A DNA stretch of 64,000 nucleotides from Sodalis ligni (GTDB taxonomy: Bacteria > Pseudomonadota > Gammaproteobacteria > Enterobacterales > Enterobacteriaceae), in assembly GCF_016865525.2 (NCBI RefSeq), contig NZ_CP075169.1, positions 5,332,337-5,396,336 on the forward strand. Direction: 5' to 3'. Each line of letters begins with the position of its first letter. Position 1 is the stretch's first letter. This document shows, in pieces, positions 25,884-34,093 of the stretch. The notes under the pieces were generated by a model, which saw only the letters and a program-made list of their open reading frames with translations, was not told the origin of the DNA and made no database searches. The translations under genes and the position numbers were made by a program.

Positions 25884-26669
25884 CTAGGCGGATGATTGCT
25901 CCCGGATGGCCGTCAACACAGCGGTGCGCGCCGCCGAGAACGCCGGCAGGGCCTTGGTGGTAATCTGGTCACGGGGCAGCGGGAGGCTGGTTGCGACGGT
26001 GGTTGCTATGGTGCTGGGGCTGCGGCTCAGCACCAGGATCCGGTCGCCCATATACACCGCTTCATCCACGTCGTGGGTGACAAAAATGACTGTCATGCCC
26101 GAATCGCGCTTAAGCTGGAGCATCAGGTCTTCGAGGTCGCTGCGGGTTTGCGCATCCAGCGAGGCGAAGGGTTCATCCATGATCAATACCTCCGGGCGGT
26201 ACGCCAGTGCGCGGGCAATCGCCACGCGCTGCTGCTGGCCGCCGGAGAGTTCTTGCGGATGTTTGTGCGCCTGGCTCCGTAAGCCGACGCGTTCAAGCAT
26301 CTGGTCCACCAGACTGCGGCGTTCCGCCCTGTCGGGTATCAGATTCACCAGCGGCAGTTCAACGTTACGATGCACGCTGAACCAGGGATATAGCGAGCGA
26401 ACATAATCCTGGAACACCACCGCAAACGCGCGTGGGGGGCCTACCACGGGCCGGCCCCGGAAAACGATTTCGCCGGAAGTGGGTACGATAAGCCCGGCCA
26501 ATATGCGCAGCAGCGTGGTTTTGCCCGCGCCCGAACTGCCGACAATAACCAGAAACTCGCTCTTCTCCACCTTGAATGAAATATCCCCGATGGCGTAAAC
26601 AGGGCCGTTTTTCGTCTGGTAGTGCTTTTTGATATGGTGAACTTCAAGCATGTTATCAAGCTGGACCAT
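25884..26669 (-). CDS. Sulfonate/taurine-type ABC importer ATPase
   Basis: This 261-residue ATPase is of the SsuB/TauB type. Walker A is VGSSGAGKTTLL, the signature is LSGGQQQRVAIARALAYRPE and Walker B is LIMDEPFASLD, followed by VTHDVDEAVYM. ATG 26669 overlaps the upstream permease stop by one base (TAATG), so translation is coupled; an in-frame ATG further upstream lies within the permease gene. Confidence 0.92.
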   Translation of the reverse strand: MVQLDNMLEVHHIKKHYQTKNGPVYAIGDISFKVEKSEFLVIVGSSGAGKTTLLRILAGLIVPTSGEIVFRGRPVVGPPRAFAVVFQDYVRSLYPWFSVHRNVELPLVNLIPDRAERRSLVDQMLERVGLRSQAHKHPQELSGGQQQRVAIARALAYRPEVLIMDEPFASLDAQTRSDLEDLMLQLKRDSGMTVIFVTHDVDEAVYMGDRILVLSRSPSTIATTVATSLPLPRDQITTKALPAFSAARTAVLTAIREQSSA

Positions 26670-27427
26670 TAGCGGCCTCCATCCCATTTACCGAGCACGC
26701 GATCAACAGCGGCAAAGGCTGCTGACAAGAGCGCGCCGATAACCCCCAACAACAACACCCCTGACCACATGCGCTCGACGTCAAACGTGTATTGCGCATT
26801 CAGCACCACCGATCCGATACCCGCGGTAGTGCCGATCATTTCGCTGGTGACGGCGATAACCAGGCTCAGCGGTATGGCCACATTAATGCCCGCCAGGATT
26901 CGCGGCATCAGCGCCGGGATCACCACCAGGCACTGGCGCCGCCAGCCGGCGATATGAAAGACGCGCGCGGTATCGAGCCACTGGCCGGGTATATGGCGTA
27001 CGCCGTCCACCGTATTGATAAGCACCGGCCACAGTATGCTGAAGGCGATAATGGCGATTTTCATTCCATCGCCTATGCCCATTAAACCGATGGCGACGGG
27101 CAACAGCGCGACGCTTGGGATGGCGCGCACGAATTCAATGAGCGGCGTTAAGGCCAGACTGAGAAGCCGTATCTGGCCGATGGCGAGACCGGCCAACACG
27201 CCGAGGATAACGCCGTCCATAAGGCCGAAGGCGAGGTTGCCCAGCGTTGATCGCATATCGGCCAGCCCGTCGGAGGAAAACCAGTACGACCATGCGTCCC
27301 CCAGCATGCGATGCAGCGGCGGAAAGAAGGTGCTCTGCGAATGAAAGCTCACCAGCAGCCATATGCCAATCGTTAACGAGGCGCCGAAAACGCCGCGGGC
27401 CATGCGCCTGCCGGGAGAAAATTTCAT
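26669..27427 (-). CDS. Sulfonate-type ABC importer permease
   Basis: This 252-residue SsuC/TauC-like inner-membrane protein has about six transmembrane segments and the EAA loop DTARVFHIAGWRRQCLVVIP. PLIEFVRAIPSVALLPVAIG is the conserved segment of this family. It overlaps the first permease gene by ATGA. Having two different permeases rather than one SsuC homodimer is typical of aromatic-sulfonate or thiamine-precursor importers. Confidence 0.9.
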   Translation of the reverse strand: MKFSPGRRMARGVFGASLTIGIWLLVSFHSQSTFFPPLHRMLGDAWSYWFSSDGLADMRSTLGNLAFGLMDGVILGVLAGLAIGQIRLLSLALTPLIEFVRAIPSVALLPVAIGLMGIGDGMKIAIIAFSILWPVLINTVDGVRHIPGQWLDTARVFHIAGWRRQCLVVIPALMPRILAGINVAIPLSLVIAVTSEMIGTTAGIGSVVLNAQYTFDVERMWSGVLLLGVIGALLSAAFAAVDRVLGKWDGGR

Positions 27428-28263
27428 TGCGGTCGTCCTCCGGTAAGCCGCGAACGGCTGATAACCAAACGCCCCAGGACGATATTGAAACCGACCCCCA
27501 ATAAACCGCAGAGCAGCACGTAGGCATACATCAAGCTGAGGTTTGATCCCGCATAAGCCAGCGAAATGATCCTGCCGATACCGGACGCGCCGGTCAGCAG
27601 TTCCATGCTGATAAGCAGCATCAGCGAGGCGGTGGCGCCGATGCGTAACGCGCTCAGCATGTACGGTTCAAGGGCGGGCAAGGTTATCCAGCGGAATATC
27701 TGCAGCCGCGTGAAACCAAAGACGCGCGCAGTGTCAAAGGCCACGGGGTCGGACCGGCCTACGGCGCGGCTCAGTATGGGCAACATCTGCCACAGGGTTC
27801 CGAACGTGGTGAGAAAGATCACGCCTTCGGCCGTCGCGCCCAGCGACAAAATCACCAGCGGTATCAGCGCGGTACAAGGCAAGGGGCGCAGGAACCCGAT
27901 AAGAGGCGCACTGAGGTCATGCAGATACGCCGATGCGTTAAGGGCGACGGCCAGGATGAGCGCAATGAAAAACGACAAAACCAGTGAAACCAGCCAGTTT
28001 ACCGCCGTGCTGCCCAACGGCGGCCACAGACGGCCGCTCAGCGCTTCGTCGGCCAAGGCGGCTACGACAACGCTCACCGGCGGTACCCTGACGATGCCGG
28101 CGCGCGCCAGGCACTCTTCCAGGAGACCGAGGGCGATAAGGGTGCAAAGCGGCACGGCCATCGTAAAACCCATGGGCCGGCGCCGGCGCGATTCGCCGGT
28201 TTCGGGAGGTGCATCCGCTGACAATGCGCGAATGGCTGGCAGGAACTGGAGGAGTGTTTTCAT
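27424..28263 (-). CDS. Sulfonate-type ABC importer permease, second subunit
   Basis: This 279-residue permease is the first gene of the leftward operon. Six hydrophobic segments, the PLIGFLRPLPCTALIPLVIL family segment and the EAA loop FDTARVFGFTRLQIFRWITLP are visible. Its promoter must lie in the 194-bp region shared with the divergent MocR gene, which has repeated AAATATGTTT boxes. Confidence 0.9.
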   Translation of the reverse strand: MKTLLQFLPAIRALSADAPPETGESRRRRPMGFTMAVPLCTLIALGLLEECLARAGIVRVPPVSVVVAALADEALSGRLWPPLGSTAVNWLVSLVLSFFIALILAVALNASAYLHDLSAPLIGFLRPLPCTALIPLVILSLGATAEGVIFLTTFGTLWQMLPILSRAVGRSDPVAFDTARVFGFTRLQIFRWITLPALEPYMLSALRIGATASLMLLISMELLTGASGIGRIISLAYAGSNLSLMYAYVLLCGLLGVGFNIVLGRLVISRSRLTGGRPQ

Positions 28264-28310
28264 GTCGGTAGAATAACGGCATGAAAACGGCGAAGGCCAA
28301 CATAAAAAAC

Positions 28311-28424
28311 AAATATGTTTAGCGAAAAAAAAACTATGTTCAACAAAAAAGAGACGCCCCGTCCGCTTCCCCTTGTCCCTGGTTGACCATAAGTTGAGGG
28401 CGCGCTATTTTGAAAAATATGTTT
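28311..28424. promoter_or_regulatory. Repeated AAATATGTTT boxes between importer operon and MocR gene
   Basis: AAATATGTTT occurs in direct orientation at 28311-28320 and 28415-28424, with a related AAACTATGTT at 28331-28340, 20 bases after the first. The first copy is itself part of an AAACA-AATA-TGTTT inverted repeat. MocR/PdxR-type regulators generally bind direct repeats near their own promoter, so these are candidate sites for the regulator encoded just downstream. Boxes are A+T-rich and could also partly reflect promoter elements. Confidence 0.45.
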
Positions 28425-28457
28425 GCGCTGCATTAGCATTTATTCAACTGAAAGCTG

Positions 28458-29867
28458 ATGCGGTCCAGCCCCCATACGATAGGAACCGCTTTGCGCCAGG
28501 ACGGGATTAACCACGAATCAGGACAATTGGCGGAAGCCGAGTGGCTGGCCCACTATGTTGCCACGGACGGCGCTGGCAATCTGGTTGCGAGCATCGGCGA
28601 TCTGGTGCGGTCCGGCCGGCTGGAAAAGGGCGCACGCTTACCGACGGTGCGGGCCCTTGGCGCCTGCATGGGCATCAGTGCTGCCACCGTAGCGGCGGCG
28701 TGGCTGCAATTGCGTGAGCAAGGGCTTATCGGAACGCGCCGCCGCGGCGGCACGGTGGTTATCTACCAAGCCACCCATTCTAGCGAGCCATGGGCCGGGC
28801 CGGGCAGCGGGCATTCCCTGGACCTGGCCCAAGGGCTGATTGATCATGCGCTATTGCCAGAACTGGGTCCGGCGTTTGTTTACGCCTTAGGCAATCGGTC
28901 CGTCCATGGCGCGGCGAAAGATCACTTCATTGCGCCTTTGCTGGAGGCGGTAGCGCTGACCTGGCCATTTAAACCCCAGGCATGGAGCACCGCCGGCAGC
29001 GGGACGGAAGGCGCTCTGTTAGCCGTTGAAGCCGCCGCGCGGCAGGGCGGCGGGCAGCTCGTGGCCATCGAGTCGCCCACCAATCCGCGCCTGCTTGATT
29101 TGTGCCGCACGCTGGGGCTGACATTTATCCCGGTGGCATGCGACGATGCCGGTCCGGTTCCCGACTCCCTGCGGGAAGCGCTTTTGCACCGCCCCGCGGT
29201 TTTCCTTTACCAGCCTCGCGCCCAGATTCCCTTAGGCCATTCCGTACCGGAATCACGGGTAGGGCAAATCGCCGGGGAATTGGCTAAATCCCCCAATACC
29301 GTGGTAGTGGAAGATGATTTTTTGGGCCCCCTCGCTCGCACGCGGGTATATAGCGTCGCGTCCTATCTGCCGCAACGGACCCTGTTTGTGCGAACCTATT
29401 GCAACGCCTATGGCATCGACCTGCGCACCTGCGTTCTGGCGGGCGCCGCGACGCTTATCGATAGCGTTAGACAGATTCGCAGCCATGGCGCCGCCATGAA
29501 CAGCCGTATCCTGCAAGGCGCCCTGGCCTACCTGCTGACCGACCCCGAGACGAACTCATGGACTGAGCGGGCGCGGGAACGGTATGCCTCCCGCCGCGTC
29601 TCCCTGGTTGAAGCCCTTCGCCACCAGGGATTCCAGATAAAAAATCACGACGGACTCAGTATCTGGCTGCCGGTGGAACATGAAACCCGGGCCATTGTGG
29701 CGCTGGCGGAAAAAGGAATCTCCGTCGGCAGCGGGAGCCGATGTTTCCCCGCCGACCCGACGGGGCATTATTTGCGATTGGCCACCGGCCGTCTTCCCGA
29801 TGGTATGCGCGATATTGATGATATTGCCCGTGTTTTCGGTGAAATACGGTGCTATCAGGATGCCTGA
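28458..29867 (+). CDS. MocR-family regulator (GntR helix-turn-helix plus aminotransferase domain) lacking the PLP lysine
   Basis: This 469-residue protein has an N-terminal winged helix (LPTVRALGACMGISAATVAAAW, about residues 60-82) and a fold-type I aminotransferase-like domain. STAGSGTEGALLAVEAAARQ is the usual cofactor-phosphate region, and VVVEDDFLGPLART corresponds to the aspartate-containing loop. Where active MocR proteins have SFSKxLxPxLRLGY, this reads RTYCNAYGIDLRTCV, so the Schiff-base lysine appears replaced by asparagine. It may bind a ligand other than PLP aldimine, or PLP weakly. It is divergent from the sulfonate-type operon and very likely controls it. Confidence 0.85.
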   Translation: MRSSPHTIGTALRQDGINHESGQLAEAEWLAHYVATDGAGNLVASIGDLVRSGRLEKGARLPTVRALGACMGISAATVAAAWLQLREQGLIGTRRRGGTVVIYQATHSSEPWAGPGSGHSLDLAQGLIDHALLPELGPAFVYALGNRSVHGAAKDHFIAPLLEAVALTWPFKPQAWSTAGSGTEGALLAVEAAARQGGGQLVAIESPTNPRLLDLCRTLGLTFIPVACDDAGPVPDSLREALLHRPAVFLYQPRAQIPLGHSVPESRVGQIAGELAKSPNTVVVEDDFLGPLARTRVYSVASYLPQRTLFVRTYCNAYGIDLRTCVLAGAATLIDSVRQIRSHGAAMNSRILQGALAYLLTDPETNSWTERARERYASRRVSLVEALRHQGFQIKNHDGLSIWLPVEHETRAIVALAEKGISVGSGSRCFPADPTGHYLRLATGRLPDGMRDIDDIARVFGEIRCYQDA

Positions 29868-29909
29868 ATTGTATTCCACGCGAGGCGTTGATATGCCGTA
29901 CGCTGAGGC

Positions 29910-31638
29910 CTAGGACACTCTGCGCCACTTTGGGGGGACGCCGGAAGGGACATTGGCGTCCGATAGATAATCCTTGGTAATGGCCGATTTTTTTTTCAAA
30001 TTATCGAAGGTTATCTTATAGCTCTCGAATATCTGTATGACCGTGTCATGTTTATTATCTACAGCTATCTTCAAGGCGGTATGGCCGTTTTTATCGGTAG
30101 CGTCAAAGTGAATTTCTTCGTGCTCCAGTAAATCCATGACTACAGTAGCCCAGCCCTTTGCCGCCGCCAGCATCAGGGAAGTGGTGCCGGAGTTATTCTT
30201 TTCATTGATAAGAAGAGAGTTTATCCTTAAGGCCATTGTACGCGACTTTATCGTCGTGATGGATCATGGCATGAAGGAGTGTATTACCATTTTGTCTTTG
30301 AAGTCTTCGATTTTCATTAAGTCTTTTTAACATATGCAATGGACAGCAAATATATATTTTGTTAAAGAAGTCATTAAAAACCTTGCCAACATCCCCGCAC
30401 CAGTTGCTATGATAATATTCAAGCAGCGATTCCTCTGGAGAATAGGTGATGGCGTCACGAAGCAAATCATCTTGAATGCGACAATTTATCCTACCCATAT
30501 GCAAGGCCTGCAACGTTACAGAGTCCCTATATTGGCCGTGATCGACCCAAAACAAACCCTTAAATGATTTAATAGTGCTCGAATATGAGATGCGTTTAGA
30601 CTGGATATTATAAGCATTTCCCTCATTATTTTCCGCGACTAACGCTTCAGCTAAACCACCATAAATGGCACCAGAATATTCCAGTAAATAAATATTATGA
30701 TTATTTGCGACATTTCGCCCCAGGATCGCGGTGAGATCCACCGGCAGGCTCGTTGATTGCGTAAATTGCAAGATTTCCTGATGGCCACGTTCAGTTAAAT
30801 ACCTCATATCGCCCACGTCGGCATAATTCCCCGGCATATTGAATATTCTTTCTACATTTTGACGTATCCCATCACCGATGTCTTTAATCATGGTGATGAT
30901 ATTGGTAGCTTGATTAAGCTTAGCAAGCATAATATAGAAATGCTCTTTCGTGATACTGTCAATATCCGCTCTGAGCCTCTCATTCTTACACTGTAGTGGG
31001 TAAATCCAGTTGGCTTTTTTCAAATGCTGTTTGTAGGCGTCAACGTAGAGTTCCTGTTCATCCCGGTCAATGGTCGCATGATATTGTTGGACATGCTTTA
31101 TAATGACGTCATGAGCCGTTTTTTCTATGTGTGCATTGATATGTTGCGCAATATTTTTCCCTGAGGGAACATTGATTATTTCATTGATCTGAATGATATC
31201 TGACAACGCTTGCTCAACATTATTTTCCAGATTGAGAATTATATTATTCAGCATCCTTTAGATATAAATTTTATGTGCAAAAAAAACGTCAAAATTTAAT
31301 TGCCTGAAGCCCATTAAAGATTCACCAAGGCCGGCATATAAAAACGGTTTCAGTTCATTTCTAACATTCTGACATTGGTGGAAATTCTGGCAAAAGAGTC
31401 TTATAGCTTCTTCGGATGAACGATCTGCATTTATATTTTTTGCAATCGCCTTGAAGTCATTTTCGATCTGTTCAATATATCGAGCGAAGTCTTGGCTGCT
31501 TTCAAAATTTTCGGCACAGCCATATTTTCGCTCTGAATAGAACACTCTATTTGTATCATCCTGCCGTGCCGGCTCTTTTGTCAACAACCCGGTGGGGGGA
31601 AGCCCTTTAGACGCGGTGCTAACATCACAAACTGGCAT
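29910..31638 (-). pseudogene. A+T-rich ankyrin-repeat, effector-like gene, broken in two places
   Basis: Three segments read leftward as one protein of about 585 residues. Segment one (31638-31258, 126 aa) ends at TAA, and the same frame resumes two codons later at ATG 31254. Segment two (to 30202) and segment three (from 30236) are joined by a one-base shift near 30220. With one base removed, GNTLLHAMIHHDD to the next SGTTSLMLAAAKG gives an exact 33-residue ankyrin spacing, followed by NGHTALKIAVDN. Middle segments NAYNIQS, GLFWVDHGQY and SPEESLLEYY align loosely, from memory, with Shigella OspC-type effectors, which also end in ankyrin repeats. DNA is clearly richer in A+T than its surroundings. 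Not recognised with certainty; the in-frame stop suggests true decay. Confidence 0.5.
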
Positions 31639-31845
31639 GATATCTCCTGGTGATAGGTTCTATTGATTAACCGCTGAAATAGAAATTTTACGGAAATCCT
31701 TGATGTTTTACTCATGTTTATACTATTTAAAAAACCGACGGCCATCCATAAGAATTGCCGAGGAAATATGTTATTAGCTTAGGGTTTCATGCTCTTTTTT
31801 GCTTGCATAAATCGCTGTAAGATCAATCTTTGCATAATTAAGCGT

Positions 31846-32757
31846 TTATTTGGGGACCGCGGCCCGCTGCAATCTCGCATATCTGGTGGGCGCCATGCCC
31901 ACATGGCGCGTGAACGCCACGCTGAAAGTACTGGCCGAGCTGTAGCCGACGTGCTCGGCAATCCCGGCTATGCTGCCCTTGTCGTGCCGCAGCAGATCCT
32001 TGGCCATCGCCATGCGCCAGGTGAGCAGGTATTCCATGGGCGTCACGCCCACGGCGCGGCTGAAGCGCTCAAAGAACGCCGAACGTGAAAGCGCCGCCTC
32101 TTTCGCCAGCTCCGCCACCGTCCAGGCGCGCGTCGGACGCTCGTGCATGGCGCGGATCGAGGCCGCGAGGCGGCTGTCCGCCAGACCATGCACCAGGCCC
32201 GGCGACGCTGCCGTCCCCGCCGTTGACCGCAGCGCTTCAATAAGCAGCACCTCCATCAGGCGTACCAGCACAACTTCGCGCGCGGGCCGCTGCTCGCGAG
32301 TCTCTTCGCCCACGAGCTGCACAAGTGTCGTCAGCCGGGGCTCGCCGCGCACGTGCATGATCCGCGGCAGCAGCGAGACCAGCAAGGCTTTATCCGGCGA
32401 GCCGAAGCTGCAGTGGCCCGCCAGCATACGAAAGTCGGTCGGCCCCTCCTGGCGGCCGATTCTGAATCGGCCCGCCCCTAACTCGGCGTGCTGCGTCTCG
32501 GCGCCCGCGGGCGGCGTCTCAAGGCTGGACATCGCAACACCGTAGACCGATGGGATAAGGGCGAAGTCACCCGACCGGAGCTCGATGGGCGCATGCCCAT
32601 CGGCAGCAAGGCGGCAAGCGCCCTCGAGGACTACGCAGTAGAAGGGTTCCCCGGCTTCCGAACGGCGGATGGCCCAGGGACCCGCGCCGACGACGCTCTT
32701 TGAAAAGCCGGCGCCCGGCTGCAGCAGCGTGACTACCTCGGCGAGAGGATCGACCAT
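31846..32757 (-). CDS. AraC-family regulator with cupin-type sensor domain
   Basis: This 303-residue regulator has an N-terminal cupin_6-type domain (about residues 10-180; ELRSGDFALIPSVYG) and a C-terminal AraC helix pair (WTVAELAKEAALSRSAFFER, IAEHVGYSSASTFSVAFTRH). It is divergent from a short-chain dehydrogenase gene 100 bp away, a common pairing in which the regulator controls an oxidoreductase. G+C is distinctly higher than in the ankyrin gene on its left. Confidence 0.9.
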   Translation of the reverse strand: MVDPLAEVVTLLQPGAGFSKSVVGAGPWAIRRSEAGEPFYCVVLEGACRLAADGHAPIELRSGDFALIPSVYGVAMSSLETPPAGAETQHAELGAGRFRIGRQEGPTDFRMLAGHCSFGSPDKALLVSLLPRIMHVRGEPRLTTLVQLVGEETREQRPAREVVLVRLMEVLLIEALRSTAGTAASPGLVHGLADSRLAASIRAMHERPTRAWTVAELAKEAALSRSAFFERFSRAVGVTPMEYLLTWRMAMAKDLLRHDKGSIAGIAEHVGYSSASTFSVAFTRHVGMAPTRYARLQRAAVPK

Positions 32758-32857
32758 ACCGGACTCCTACGGATGAAATATGGACTTTTGATTGTAGTGA
32801 GTACGGCGTCCGCCGTCTATCATCTGGACATCGCTCACCATAATACCAGGAGCTTTC

Positions 32858-33607
32858 ATGAAGACAGTCTTGATTACCGGTTGTTCGTCCGGCTTCGGCC
32901 TTGAAATCGCCCGTCATTTCCTTGACCGCGGCTGGCGGGTTATCGCCACCATGCGCACCCCTCGGGAAGATATCCTGCCCGTTTCCGAGCATCTTCGCGT
33001 GCTCGCCCTCGACGTAACCGATGCCAAGAGTATTCAACGGGCCGTGGAGGCTGCGGGGCCTATTGACGTGCTGGTGAACAATGCGGGATTCGGCGCGGCG
33101 GCGCCCATCGAGTCCATGCCCCTTGCGACAATGCGCGAACTGTTTGAGACCAACACCTTCGGCACCATGGCCTTGACGCAGGCAGTGCTGCCGCAATTCA
33201 GGCAGCGCAAGGCCGGCGTCGTTATCAATGTCACATCCAGCGTCACCTTTAAGGCACTGCCGCTGGTGGGCGTTTACCGGGCCAGCAAGGCGGCGGTGAA
33301 CGCCTTCACCGAGTCTCTGGCCGCAGAGGTTGGACAGTTCGGCATCCGGGTACGCCTGGTATTGCCGGGGCGCGCTCCCGAGACCCGTTTCGGCGATAAC
33401 GCACAGCCCCATACGGCGGGCATCGACCATGAAGCCTACGCCGAACTGGTTAAGAATCTTTTCGCCACCTTTGCCGAGAACGTAGGTCCTATCACGCACT
33501 CAGAAGATGTAGCCCGGGCGGTATGGCGCGCGGCCACCGACCCGGACAGCCCGATGCATATCCCGGCCGGCGAGGACGCCGAGGCGTGGGCCGCCGAACA
33601 GCGGTAA
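32858..33607 (+). CDS. Short-chain dehydrogenase/reductase
   Basis: This 249-residue classical SDR has the cofactor motif TGCSSGFG (residues 7-14), NNAG at about 70, the catalytic serine in NVTSSVTF and YRASK as the YxxxK active site. It has a good ribosome binding site (AGGAG). Arg after the first glycine-rich strand (TMRTPRED) suggests NADPH preference. Substrate is not predictable; regulation by the divergent AraC protein is likely. Confidence 0.9.
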   Translation: MKTVLITGCSSGFGLEIARHFLDRGWRVIATMRTPREDILPVSEHLRVLALDVTDAKSIQRAVEAAGPIDVLVNNAGFGAAAPIESMPLATMRELFETNTFGTMALTQAVLPQFRQRKAGVVINVTSSVTFKALPLVGVYRASKAAVNAFTESLAAEVGQFGIRVRLVLPGRAPETRFGDNAQPHTAGIDHEAYAELVKNLFATFAENVGPITHSEDVARAVWRAATDPDSPMHIPAGEDAEAWAAEQR

Positions 33608-33702
33608 GATGCCTGGCCAAAAAATCGTCAATCTTGATCCTAACGGCTCCCGGAAGCCCTGGTTTCCGGCGAGCCCCATGCGAGCCGCGCGGGTAAGATC
33701 AG

Positions 33703-33974
33703 CTATTTCATATAGGAATCCAGCACCTTCAGCACAACATCAAGGTCTTCTTCCCGTTTTAGCTCTTCGTCCTGATGAACAATGTGTTCCGTGAGATGGC
33801 CTTTATCACTTCACGCATTAATCCGTTCACCGCTCCGCGGATAGCCGCTATCTGCTGAAGCACTGCCGCACATTCATTAGGCTCATCAAGCATTTTTTTC
33901 AGAGCGGCCACCTGCCCCTGAATTTTATTGGTTCTCGCCTTCAGCTTCTGCTGGTCACGAAGGATATGCGACAC
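33703..33974 (-). pseudogene. rcnR: Nickel/cobalt-responsive repressor RcnR, frameshifted
   Basis: RcnR represses rcnA until Ni(II) or Co(II) binds. The first 57 residues match the E. coli protein almost exactly ([40 protein letters not shown]), including the metal ligands at positions 2-3 (Ser, His) and the cysteine near 35. After MREVIK the frame shifts, giving a false stop at residue 72. The next frame gives [20 protein letters not shown] and ends at 33703, the expected 90 residues. Restoring one A to the AAA run (TTT at 33802-33804 on this strand) repairs it. The operators and rcnA next to it are intact. A sequencing error is a strong possibility. Confidence 0.85.
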
Positions 33975-34023
33975 GTTAACCTCACTCCGACATCAAATCT
34001 GGGGTCAATATACCATTGCAGGG

Positions 34024-34058
34024 TACTAGGGGGTAGTATATTGTACTGGGGGGGAGTA
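34024..34058 (+). promoter_or_regulatory. Two RcnR operators upstream of rcnA
   Basis: TACTAGGGGGTAGTA (34024-34038) and TACTGGGGGGGAGTA (34044-34058) match the known RcnR site, TACT-G-tract-AGTA. They are 20 bases apart, two helical turns, as in E. coli, allowing two tetramers to bind one DNA face and wrap the flanking DNA. The sites lie between the divergent rcnR and rcnA genes and would control both. Confidence 0.85.
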
Positions 34059-34093
34059 GTATGCCATCATCTGTTTAATCAAAAATTATTATC

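Noticed and set aside
30136..30567. Small plus-strand open frames within the ankyrin region
   Set aside because: They are antisense to the ankyrin-repeat gene, whose repeat periodicity shows the coding strand.
32567..33499. 310-codon open frame opposite the SDR and AraC genes
   Set aside because: Spans the divergent promoter and two clear genes; no family resemblance.
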